In this document: piece by piece, positions 17,777-25,809 of the stretch
Layout of the letters: each line of letters starts with the position of its first letter
How positions within the stretch are numbered: the stretch's first letter is position 1
Origin: Hyphomicrobium sp.
GTDB taxonomy: Bacteria; Pseudomonadota; Alphaproteobacteria; Rhizobiales; Hyphomicrobiaceae
Assembly (NCBI GenBank): GCA_022844105.1
Contig: JALHMJ010000009.1
Span: 58,586-122,585 of the forward strand
Direction of reading: 5' to 3'
Length of the DNA: 64,000 nucleotides
Made by a program: the position numbers and the translations under genes
Notes under the pieces: generated by a model
The model's input: the letters and a program-made list of their open reading frames with translations, nothing else
Database searches by the model: none
What the model was told of the DNA's origin: nothing

Positions 17777-19381
17777 TCAAAACCAGCCCTTCAGGTCGCG
17801 TATGATCTCGCGTGCCGCATTGCGGCCGGGCAGTCCGGTGACGCCGCCGCCGGGATGGGCGCCCGATCCGCACAGATATAGACCGCCTATGGCAAGGCGG
17901 TAATCGGCATGGCCCAGCACCGGCCGCAGGGAAAACAACTGATCGAGTGATAACTGACCGTGGAAAATATCGCCGTCGATCAGTCCGAAACGGGTCTCCA
18001 GATCACGGGGCGACAGGATTTGCCTCGCAAGGATCGAGCGGCGAAAATTCGGCGCGTGCTTTGTCACCGTCTCGATCACGATGTCCGCAAAGCGTTGCTT
18101 TTCGTCTGGATTTTCCCAAGTTCGCCCGTCCGGCAGTCGAGGGGCTACATGCTGTACAAAGAGCGAGGCCACGTGATGGCCCGCGGGGGCGAGCGTCGCA
18201 TCGAGCACGGACGGGATCAGCATCTCAACGACGGGTTGGGATGCCCAGCCGTCGCGCCGGGCGTCGAGGTAGGCGCGCTCCATGTAGGCCATCGTCGGCG
18301 CGATGACGATGCCCGCGCCATGGTGGGCGGCTGGATCCGTCCCCGGACGGGCGTTGAAATTGGGAAGCTCGGACAAGGCCACGTTCATGCGGAACGTTCC
18401 CGACCCGGTTTTGATGTTCGTGAAGCGAGCACGAAGGTCAGGGTCGATATCGGCTGGGTCGACGAGATCGCGGAAGAGGAGCTTGGGGCCGACGTTGGCG
18501 GCGACCGCGCGGGCGCGCACGATTTCGCCGCTCGTCAATTCGACGCCGACCGCGTGGCCGTCCTCGACGATGACGCGGGCAACCGGCGCATCGGTTCGAA
18601 TGACGGCTCCGGCTTTCTCAGCAGCACGCGCCATGGCCTGCGTGATCGCCCCCATGCCGCCGACGGCATGGCCCCAGACACCGCTCTTGCCGTTCACCTC
18701 ACCAAAGCAGTGATGCAAGAGAACGTAGGCCGTGCCGGGCGTCGACGGCGCGGCATACGATCCGACGATGCCATCGAACGCGAACAACGCCTTGACGTGA
18801 TCGTTCTCGAACCACGGGTCGAGAAAATCAGCGACGCTCTTGGTGAAGAGATCGGCCAGCAGGCGCTGGTCTTCGAGCGGCATATGAAGGATGCGCTGGC
18901 CGATTCGCGCGCCTTTGATCAGGTCGAGCCAACCGTTGCCGGCGTTGGGCGGCGTCTTGCGCGTGAGATCGCGCAGAACGCTCGCTGCCCGTTCGAGTGC
19001 TGCATCGTAGGCGGGATAGCGGGCTGCGTCGCGGACCGAAAACTCAGCAAGCGCCTTCTGTTTTGCTTCAAGTCCATAGGGCCAGAACAGCGCCTTCGTG
19101 GCGTCGATGGGGAGAAAGTTGGCGGCCGGGCGCTCGATGATCTCTAGACCGTGGCCGTGTAAATCGAGATCGCGAATGACGCCGGGGTCGAGCAGGCTGA
19201 CCGTATAGGAGGCGACCGAATTGCGAAATCCGGGATGGAATTCCTCCGTCAGCGCCGCGCCGCCGGCGACGCTATTCTTTTCAAGCACAATTGCCTTGAG
19301 GCCGGCGCGGGCCAGATAGGCGGCCGTGGTCAATCCGTTGTGACCGCCGCCGATGATGACGACCGCATCGCCAGCGGTCAT
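17777..19381 (-). CDS. FAD-dependent oxidoreductase of the phytoene-dehydrogenase/CrtI-like superfamily
   Basis: The 534-residue product begins with a Rossmann FAD motif (VVIIGGGHNGLTTAAYLARA; Gly11, Gly13 and Gly16) and the second-strand acid in VLEKN. The C-terminal FAD signature is LYLCGSGAHPGGGVTGLPG. The HPGFRNSVASYTVSLLDP segment and overall length match the COG1233 group, which includes phytoene desaturases and the PYROXD2-like proteins. There is no carotenoid cluster around it, so carotenoid synthesis is unlikely; the PYROXD2-like group fits better. Its ATG overlaps the ilvE stop (ATGA), indicating translational coupling. Confidence 0.85.
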   Translation of the reverse strand: MTAGDAVVIIGGGHNGLTTAAYLARAGLKAIVLEKNSVAGGAALTEEFHPGFRNSVASYTVSLLDPGVIRDLDLHGHGLEIIERPAANFLPIDATKALFWPYGLEAKQKALAEFSVRDAARYPAYDAALERAASVLRDLTRKTPPNAGNGWLDLIKGARIGQRILHMPLEDQRLLADLFTKSVADFLDPWFENDHVKALFAFDGIVGSYAAPSTPGTAYVLLHHCFGEVNGKSGVWGHAVGGMGAITQAMARAAEKAGAVIRTDAPVARVIVEDGHAVGVELTSGEIVRARAVAANVGPKLLFRDLVDPADIDPDLRARFTNIKTGSGTFRMNVALSELPNFNARPGTDPAAHHGAGIVIAPTMAYMERAYLDARRDGWASQPVVEMLIPSVLDATLAPAGHHVASLFVQHVAPRLPDGRTWENPDEKQRFADIVIETVTKHAPNFRRSILARQILSPRDLETRFGLIDGDIFHGQLSLDQLFSLRPVLGHADYRLAIGGLYLCGSGAHPGGGVTGLPGRNAAREIIRDLKGWF

Positions 19382-20274
19382 TCGGCGGCGGCGCGCGATT
19401 TGGGCTGAACTTCGGCCATGTAGTCGTTGAGCAGCAATTCACAAACGCGGCCGGGCGTATAACTATTTGGGCCAATTTCGCGAACGGGCGTGATTTCTGC
19501 CGCGGTTCCGGTGATGAACACTTCCGCGAATGATCCCAACTCGTCCGGCATGATCGTGCGTTCGATCACCTTGATGCCGCGGCGGCGCGCCAGATCGATC
19601 ACTGTTTGACGTGTGATGCCGTTGAGAAAGCAATCCGGCGTCGGCGTGTGGATCTCGCCGTCCTTGATGAAAAACATATTGGCCCCGGTGCACTCGGCAA
19701 CGTGGCCGCGGTAGTCGAGCATCATAGCATCGGCATAGCCAGCCCGTTCCGCGCGGTGTTTTTCAATGGTGCATATCATGTAGAGGCCGGTCGCCTTGGC
19801 CATGCACGGGATCGTCGCCGGGTCTGGACGGCGATAGTGGGCGAGGCCAATGCGGATGCCTTTCAGGCGCTCGGACTTATCAAAGTACGAGCCCCAGTTC
19901 CACGCCGCGACGGCGAGGTGGATCGTGCTATGCTGGGCCGACACGCCCATCTGCTCGCTGCCGCGCCAAGCGATCGGCCTAATGTATCCGTCGGTCAGTC
20001 CATTGGCTTTGAGCGCGTCGCGACAGGCTTGGTCGATTTCGTCAGGCGTATAAGGAATATCAAAATCGAGCATGCGGCCGCTCGCGATGAGCCGTTCCGT
20101 GTGCTCGCGCAGTTTGAAGATCTCGCCGCCGTACGACCGCTCGCCCTCGAAAACCGCGCTGGCGTAATGCAGCGCATGCGTCAGAACATGGACCTGCGCC
20201 TCGCGCCAGGGAACCAACTTTCCGTCGAACCAGATGAAACCGTCACGATCGTGGTAGGGGACGAGATCGGCCAT
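19378..20274 (-). CDS. ilvE: Branched-chain amino acid aminotransferase
   Basis: Class IV PLP-dependent aminotransferase of 298 residues. Visible are DGKLVPWREAQVHVLTHALH, the FEGERSY segment, the PLP lysine Lys160 in IPCMAKATGLYM, and the C-terminal phosphate-binding strand VFITGTAAEITPV. It interconverts Val, Leu and Ile with their 2-oxo acids using glutamate/2-oxoglutarate. It is divergent from the MarR-type regulator with a 230-bp spacer that should hold both promoters. Its stop overlaps the start of the FAD oxidoreductase. Confidence 0.93.
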   Translation of the reverse strand: MADLVPYHDRDGFIWFDGKLVPWREAQVHVLTHALHYASAVFEGERSYGGEIFKLREHTERLIASGRMLDFDIPYTPDEIDQACRDALKANGLTDGYIRPIAWRGSEQMGVSAQHSTIHLAVAAWNWGSYFDKSERLKGIRIGLAHYRRPDPATIPCMAKATGLYMICTIEKHRAERAGYADAMMLDYRGHVAECTGANMFFIKDGEIHTPTPDCFLNGITRQTVIDLARRRGIKVIERTIMPDELGSFAEVFITGTAAEITPVREIGPNSYTPGRVCELLLNDYMAEVQPKSRAAAE

Positions 20275-20504
20275 TCTTCGTGTTCCTCATTGCTCGGCGG
20301 CGCATGCCTCATGACGACGGCGCCGCATCAGCGCGAAGCGAAGCGGCCTTTTCAGCGCTGGAAAGAACGGCGGACTGAGGTCCAGGACCCGGATCGTCGT
20401 CCGTTGCAAGCGGCGCGCACGCGGACGACCGCGCAAGGTTACGTCTTCGAATTTCGTCGCGAAATGACTTGCCACGTCTATCGATCGGCTGCAAATAAGT
20501 CAAC

Positions 20505-21086
20505 ATGGCTGACATAAATGCGGAGAATTCGCACCATCGCCCAGAGTTGACCTCTACAGGCTCCGAACCTGGGGTCGAGGGGCCGACTGCGCCTGTCGAT
20601 CCGGCGCTCGTCAGCTTCATGGAACTATTCTATTTTGCCTATCGCAATTTTACAGGTGATCCCGACGCGGTCCTCGAACGCTATGGATTTGGCCGCGCCC
20701 ATCACCGTGTTTTGCATTTCGTGCACCGCAATCCCGGCCTGAAGGTCGCCGAGCTGCTGGACATCCTCAAGATCACTAAGCAAAGCCTCGCAAGGGTGCT
20801 GAAGGAGCTGAGGCAAAAGGGCTTCATTGCGCAGCGGCCGGGCCCCGACGATCTGCGGGAGCGGCGCCTCCACCTGACGCTAAAAGGCGTGCGGTTGACC
20901 GACAAATTGACCGAACTGCAAGTGCGCCGGATCGCCCATGCCCTCAAGGAGGCGGGGGGCTCGGCCGACGAAGTCACACGCCGCTTCCTTGTCGCCATGA
21001 TCGAGCCGCATGAACGGGATCAGGTGTGCAGCCTCGTCAAGTGTGCGGAACACAGGGAGACGGACGCCAAAACTGGCGCGACCTGA
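20505..21086 (+). CDS. petP: MarR family regulator, PetP-like
   Basis: The 193-residue product has a winged helix-turn-helix core: RAHHRVLHFVHRNPGLKVAEL, LKITKQSLARVLKELRQKGF (recognition helix) and DLRERRLHLTLKG (wing). The N-terminal 30 residues are a disordered extension. Its position immediately upstream of an OmpR-type response regulator matches petP-petR of Rhodobacter and related bacteria. The symbol is inferred from domain and order, not from sequence identity. It is divergent from ilvE, so regulation of ilvE is possible but unproven. Confidence 0.75.
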   Translation: MADINAENSHHRPELTSTGSEPGVEGPTAPVDPALVSFMELFYFAYRNFTGDPDAVLERYGFGRAHHRVLHFVHRNPGLKVAELLDILKITKQSLARVLKELRQKGFIAQRPGPDDLRERRLHLTLKGVRLTDKLTELQVRRIAHALKEAGGSADEVTRRFLVAMIEPHERDQVCSLVKCAEHRETDAKTGAT

Positions 21087-21178
21087 CCCTCTTTTCCAGA
21101 TAGAAGCCCTGACGGGGCGCTGATTTAAACCCGAGCCCAGTATTCATCAGGGCCAGAGCCTGAGCGAGGCCACGAGGC

Positions 21179-21895
21179 ATGACCAACAGTTTAGCACGGC
21201 GGATCGAGCCGCTGCCCGACGATGCCCCTCACGTTCTGGTCGTCGATGATGACCAGAAGATCCGTGACTTGCTGGCGCGCTATCTGTTCGAAAACGGATT
21301 TCGCGTCACGACAGCCGCCGACACCTCCACCGCGCGGGCCGCGATGCGCGGGCTGGCATTCGATCTCATTCTGCTCGATGTCATGATGCCCGGGGAAAGT
21401 GGTTTGTCGCTGGCGCAGGACCTGAAGAAGACGTCGCGCGTACCCGTATGCCTGCTCACGGCCCGGGCCGAAACGGAGCACCGGATCGAGGGGCTTGAAA
21501 TCGGTGTCGACGACTATGTGACAAAACCGTTCGAACCGCGCGAACTGTTGCTTCGGTTGCGCAATATCCTGCGCCGCGGTCAGCCCGGTCCGCATGCCCC
21601 CGTCGATGAAATACGGATGGGACCCTATACGTTCATCATCTCACGCGGGGAATTGAAGCGCGACGACGAGGCGATCAAGTTGACGGAGCGCGAGCGCGAT
21701 CTTCTACGCCAGTTCGCCCAACGCCGCGGCACACCCATTCCGCGCCATGAGCTGTCAAACGATGACAGCACCGGCAGCGAGCGGGCGATCGACGTGCAAA
21801 TCAATCGCCTGCGGCGCAAAATCGAAAGCGACCCGTCGAACCCGATTTATCTGCAGACGGTGCGCGGCAAAGGTTACATCCTCTATACCGACTGA
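21179..21895 (+). CDS. petR: OmpR-type response regulator, PetR-like
   Basis: Receiver domain with acidic pocket (VVDDDQ near residues 21-26), phospho-acceptor Asp67 in LLDVMMPG, Thr in LLTARAE and Lys116 in YVTKPFEP, followed by a winged-helix output domain with the signature TERERDLL, then RAIDVQINRLRRKIE and YLQTVRGKGYIL. It follows the MarR-like gene and is joined to the histidine kinase with only a few bases between, so the kinase is its likely partner. The symbol is inferred from the petP-petR arrangement. Confidence 0.85.
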   Translation: MTNSLARRIEPLPDDAPHVLVVDDDQKIRDLLARYLFENGFRVTTAADTSTARAAMRGLAFDLILLDVMMPGESGLSLAQDLKKTSRVPVCLLTARAETEHRIEGLEIGVDDYVTKPFEPRELLLRLRNILRRGQPGPHAPVDEIRMGPYTFIISRGELKRDDEAIKLTERERDLLRQFAQRRGTPIPRHELSNDDSTGSERAIDVQINRLRRKIESDPSNPIYLQTVRGKGYILYTD

Positions 21896-21910
21896 CAATT
21901 GAGCGCATTC

Positions 21911-23326
21911 ATGGTTGCCCGTTTCGACGCGCCGACGGAGAAGGCCAAAACGCGGTTGAAAGCGTGGCGCGTGGGCTATGCGAAAGCCGGAGCGGCGGCT
22001 TCGTCGTGGTTTGCCGAAGCCTTGCCAAAGGGTCTGTTCGCTCGCGCGCTCCTCATCATCATCACACCCATCGTCGTGCTCGAAGGGGTCATAGCGTTCG
22101 TGTTCATGGAGCGGCATTGGCAGTCGGTGACGCGCCGGCTGTCGGAGGCAACCGCGCGCAACATCGCGGCGCTGATCGAGCTCTATGACACGAACAAGGA
22201 CATGACCGCGAACACGCGGTTGATCGAACTGGCGCGCGACAAGCTCAATCTGACCATGCAGATCCTACCGCCCGGCGATCTGCCGGCTCCAACGCCCAAA
22301 CCGTTCTTCGATCTCCTCGACCGGGCGCTGTCGAAGGAAATTTCGCGCAATGTGCAACGACCGTTCTGGATCGATACGCTGGGTGAGGAGCGGCTCGTTG
22401 AAATTCGCGTCAAGCACGACAATGCCATCCTGCGGTTCATCGCGACGCGGACGCAGACGTATGCCTCCAACTCGCACATTTTTCTTCTCTGGATGATCGG
22501 CACGTCCATCATTCTGCTGACCGTCGCCATTCTGTTCCTGCGCAACCAGATCCGGCCGATCCTTCGGCTTGCGGACGCCGCCGATGCATTCGGCAAGGGT
22601 CGTCCCTTCCCCGATGACTTCCGCCCTCGGGGGGCGCGGGAAGTGCGGCAGGCGTCACAGTCGTTCATCGAGATGCGCGATCGCATCACGCAACACGTCG
22701 AACAGCGCACCACGATGCTGGCCGGGGTGAGCCACGATCTGCGCACCATCCTGACGCGCTTCAAGCTGGAACTTGCGTTTCTGCCCGAGTCGGCCGAAAC
22801 GCGGTCCTTGCGCAGCGACGTCAACGAGATGCAGCACATGCTGGAGGACTATCTGGCCTTCGCGCGTGGCGACGGTGGCGAAGAGGCGCGGCCGACCAAT
22901 CTGCGGACGCTGCTGGAAGAGGTGCATGAGGAAGCACAGACCTACGGCACGCCGATCGAACTGAAGATGCGGCGGAGCAAGCAGGATCTCGTGCTGCCGC
23001 TCAAGCGGAATGCCTTCAAGCGCGCGGTGACGAATTTGGTCTCCAACGCGGTCAGATATGGCGACCGGATCATCATCCGCGCCGCAACAGAGGGCAACTC
23101 GTTGCGCGTCGAGATCGACGATAACGGGCCCGGCATTCCCGCCACGGAACGTGAGAACGTTTTCCGGCCCTTCTACCGGATCGATAAATCACGCAATCAG
23201 GACACCGCAAATTCCGGCCTAGGCCTCGCCATCGCGCGGGATATAGCCAAAAGCCACGGCGGTTCTGTAACGCTCGGCGAAAGCTCGATGGGCGGGTTGC
23301 GCGCCATCATTTCCGTGCCGCTGTAA
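21911..23326 (+). CDS. EnvZ-like sensor histidine kinase
   Basis: Two membrane segments (ARALLIIITPIVVLEGVIAF, about residues 45-65, and IFLLWMIGTSIILLTVAILF near 195-215) flank a periplasmic sensor part of about 120 residues. They are followed by a HAMP linker (IRPILRLADAADAFGKG), the H-box with phospho-acceptor His275 (GVSHDLRTILTRFKLEL), an N-box (NLVSNAVRYG), DNGPGIP, and the G2 box SGLGLAIA. It sits directly after the response regulator with near-zero spacing. A TTG 12 bases upstream of the ATG is a possible alternative start. It ends six bases from a convergent gene. Confidence 0.88.
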   Translation: MVARFDAPTEKAKTRLKAWRVGYAKAGAAASSWFAEALPKGLFARALLIIITPIVVLEGVIAFVFMERHWQSVTRRLSEATARNIAALIELYDTNKDMTANTRLIELARDKLNLTMQILPPGDLPAPTPKPFFDLLDRALSKEISRNVQRPFWIDTLGEERLVEIRVKHDNAILRFIATRTQTYASNSHIFLLWMIGTSIILLTVAILFLRNQIRPILRLADAADAFGKGRPFPDDFRPRGAREVRQASQSFIEMRDRITQHVEQRTTMLAGVSHDLRTILTRFKLELAFLPESAETRSLRSDVNEMQHMLEDYLAFARGDGGEEARPTNLRTLLEEVHEEAQTYGTPIELKMRRSKQDLVLPLKRNAFKRAVTNLVSNAVRYGDRIIIRAATEGNSLRVEIDDNGPGIPATERENVFRPFYRIDKSRNQDTANSGLGLAIARDIAKSHGGSVTLGESSMGGLRAIISVPL

Positions 23327-23331
23327 CTGCC

Positions 23332-24126
23332 CTATTCCTTATAGGCCTTGTCATAGTTGCGAACCGTGTCGAACGATTTCGCGGCTGCGAGATTCTTGAT
23401 GCCGGCGAATTTGGCGCTATCGACATTGGCGCCATTGAAATCCGCGCCGGCCACGTCGGCCCCGGCCAGGGTCGTGCCGGAGAGATCGGCGCCGGCAAGG
23501 ATCGCATCGCGCAGGTCGGCGTCACGGAGAGATGCGAACTCCAAGTCGACCTCCACCATGTTGGCACCTTTGAACGAGGCGCCGTCGAGTGTAGCACCCT
23601 CAAATCCGCGCTTGACGATCGCTCGCTGGTTCTTCTTCCCCGGAGACAGGTCGGCGCCGTCAAAACGTGCCTTGACCATGCTCGCCTGGGCGAAGTTGGA
23701 CTTGACCTTCGCTTTTGAAAAATCGACGCCGTCAAAGCGGGCTTTGATAAACTGAGCGCCGATCAAGCTGGCGTTGGCGAAGTTTGCGCCAGTAAAATTG
23801 GCTTCAATGGCCCATACGGCGTCGAGGGCCGCGCCGCTGAAATTGGCGCCTTTCAGATTGGCTTTATTCAATCGCGCGGTGCGCAAATTGACCCCGCGCA
23901 AATCGACGCCTGACAGATCCAGCCCGTTCAGGGCTTTGCCGGACAGATCAGCGGGCGCCGCGGGCGTGCCTTTAGCGATGACCGCAACAACTTCTTCGCG
24001 CGTCAGTTCGGATTTTGTGAACGCGTCCGACGTGAGATCGAGACCCTGGAACGGGTCTTGAGCAAGCGCCGGGGATGCAGCGGACATGATCAATAAGCCG
24101 GCGAGTGAGATGAAACGGCGAAGCAT
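23332..24126 (-). CDS. Exported pentapeptide-repeat protein (copy 2)
   Basis: A signal peptide (residues 1-22, cleavage at ALA-Q) is followed by a short helical cap (LTSDAFTKSELTREEVVAVI) and then pentapeptide repeats of the A(D/N)LxG type from about residue 58 to 250, forming a predicted right-handed quadrilateral beta-helix. It ends with a conserved-looking tail (DTVRNYDKAYKE). It is a clear paralogue of the next gene upstream: the two share the DFTSDAFTK-like cap, the ALNGLDLSG start of the repeats and the KAY(K/R)(E/N) end. Function unknown; some cytoplasmic pentapeptide proteins mimic DNA, but an exported one cannot be assumed to do so. Confidence 0.85.
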   Translation of the reverse strand: MLRRFISLAGLLIMSAASPALAQDPFQGLDLTSDAFTKSELTREEVVAVIAKGTPAAPADLSGKALNGLDLSGVDLRGVNLRTARLNKANLKGANFSGAALDAVWAIEANFTGANFANASLIGAQFIKARFDGVDFSKAKVKSNFAQASMVKARFDGADLSPGKKNQRAIVKRGFEGATLDGASFKGANMVEVDLEFASLRDADLRDAILAGADLSGTTLAGADVAGADFNGANVDSAKFAGIKNLAAAKSFDTVRNYDKAYKE

Positions 24127-24147
24127 TGCATGGTCCTCAGGGATTGA

Positions 24148-24948
24148 TTAATTGCGGTAGGCTTTATCCAAGTTTTTCGCCTTGTCGAGATTGATTGCCG
24201 CGTTTGCGTTCTTCATTGCAGCGATCCGTGTGGAGTTGACGTCGGCCCCAGAAAAATCAGCTCCGGTGACGTCGGCGCCGGTCAGATCCGCACCGGCAAT
24301 TTCGCTTTCATTCAGAAGCGCTCCCGTGAGGTTGGCCCCTTTCAGCGACGCGAACTCCAACATCGCACGCTTCAAGTTGGCGCCTTTGAGAGAGGCGCCC
24401 TCGAGGTTTGTCGATTGGAAGGTGCCGCGCATCAATCCCATCGATTGATTTTTCTCATCGGCGGACAGGTCGGCGCCGTCGAGCTTGACACTGGTCATGC
24501 TGGATTTGGAGAAATTGCCAGCCACGCGGGCGTTGGACAAATCGGCGCCGTCGAGTTTGGAGCCGACAAACTGAGTGCCGAACATGCTGGCACCCTTGAG
24601 ATTGGCGGCGGTCAGATCGGAATTCATCGACCAGGCACTGTCGAGGTTCACGCCTTCGAGATTGGCTCCCTTCAAATTGACCATCATCAGCCGTGCCGAT
24701 TGCAGCGTCGTGCGGCGAAGATCCATCCCCGACAGATCAAGACCGTTGAGGGCCCGCCCGGTCAAATCGAGCTTTTCGCCGGGCTTCAATTTGAGCAACG
24801 CCACCTCGATGTCGGCGCGGCTCATCTCGGCCTTTGTGAAGGCATCGGACGTGAAATCGACCATGTCGAGCATGTCTTGTGCGACGGCTGGCACGGCACA
24901 CGCCAGAGTTAACATCACGGCGGCCGACGTCCACAGTGTCTTCATCAT
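24148..24948 (-). CDS. Exported pentapeptide-repeat protein (copy 1)
   Basis: The 266-residue product starts MMKTLWTSAAVMLTLACA with cleavage near VPAVA-Q; longer in-frame starts upstream add a non-signal-like leader and are less likely. The layout equals that of its neighbour: a helical cap with a TSDAFTKAEMSRADIE segment, then pentapeptide repeats (NLKGANLEG, DLTGADVTG and so on), and the end DKAKNLDKAYRN. The two genes are 21 bp apart and almost certainly arose by tandem duplication; they are probably co-transcribed. Confidence 0.85.
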   Translation of the reverse strand: MMKTLWTSAAVMLTLACAVPAVAQDMLDMVDFTSDAFTKAEMSRADIEVALLKLKPGEKLDLTGRALNGLDLSGMDLRRTTLQSARLMMVNLKGANLEGVNLDSAWSMNSDLTAANLKGASMFGTQFVGSKLDGADLSNARVAGNFSKSSMTSVKLDGADLSADEKNQSMGLMRGTFQSTNLEGASLKGANLKRAMLEFASLKGANLTGALLNESEIAGADLTGADVTGADFSGADVNSTRIAAMKNANAAINLDKAKNLDKAYRN

Positions 24949-25059
24949 CGATTGGAACCCTCTGCCTTTTTCTCTTTTGTCATGGGATATTTTCAGCGCC
25001 AGCAGACGACGTACGGCGTAGCCACCGATTGGTTTCACCCTGGATCGACAAATCGTGTC

Positions 25060-25695
25060 TTAAGGGGCGACCCACGACCCTTGCCATCCGTTTGTCTGCC
25101 AGGTCCAACGTGCCCGGCGATGACCTTCGATGGCCAGATAAAGCCACTCGATGACGTCGACCTCAGCTATCAAGACGGCAAAGTTCGGGCGGCCGTCGTC
25201 GCCCTTTGCAAACCGTTCATCAGCCGGCCACTCAGATAGCGGAGTGGTGAGCGGCTGTCCCGGCGAAATTGGCTGTTCGTAGCACAACCGGCTTTGCGGC
25301 CGCGACGCCAGCCAAGCCGCATCAGCGACGAAATCCGTTGCATGAACCCGCGCCACCGCACTCAAGCGCAATTGCAGCTTCGCGGCGCTGTCGTAGAAGG
25401 CCAACGACACCCGTGGATGGCGCGCAATGTGGGCCAATTTGGCAGATCTCAGGTCGGTGTGCAGGCGCAAGGTCCGAGCGGCGCTGTCGGCGGCCCGCAA
25501 CACCATGACGCGCTGGCTGGGTTCTCCCGCCTCGTCGACGGTTGCCACAAAGGGCGTATGGAAGGCCGAGCGGCGATCGGCAACGCCGCGCCCGATCATG
25601 GCCCAGGCATGAGCGAGGGCCGAAGCGAGGTCATTGTAATGACCGGGAAGCTCGCGATTGGGCGCGGTCTGGGTATTGCTTTCGGGCGTAGACAT
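25060..25695 (-). CDS. PNPOx-like FMN-binding flavoprotein
   Basis: The 211-residue product has the split-barrel pattern of pyridoxamine 5'-phosphate oxidase relatives: FVATVDEAGEPSQRVMVLR, a TDLRSAKLAHIARHPRVSLA segment near the FMN phosphate site, and the C-terminal WTWQTNGWQGSWVAP, which replaces the usual WLYRLAP-type end. It resembles the smaller family often annotated simply as pyridoxamine 5'-phosphate oxidase family protein, rather than PdxH itself. The substrate cannot be read from the sequence. Confidence 0.8.
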   Translation of the reverse strand: MSTPESNTQTAPNRELPGHYNDLASALAHAWAMIGRGVADRRSAFHTPFVATVDEAGEPSQRVMVLRAADSAARTLRLHTDLRSAKLAHIARHPRVSLAFYDSAAKLQLRLSAVARVHATDFVADAAWLASRPQSRLCYEQPISPGQPLTTPLSEWPADERFAKGDDGRPNFAVLIAEVDVIEWLYLAIEGHRRARWTWQTNGWQGSWVAP

Positions 25696-25809
25696 GCCGC
25701 CGATCCTATTTCCTGCTGGTCGTTTGCGGTCTTATCCGATTTTGTCTGCAACAAGCGATACCCGATGGCTCACGTTGCCTCGATTATCGCTCCAGAGCAG
25801 AGCTTCGAT

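Noticed and set aside
17777-19381. Carotenoid phytoene desaturase
   Set aside because: Although it is in the same superfamily, there are no crt genes around it and its neighbours are ilvE and a flavin reductase. A general FAD oxidoreductase call is safer.
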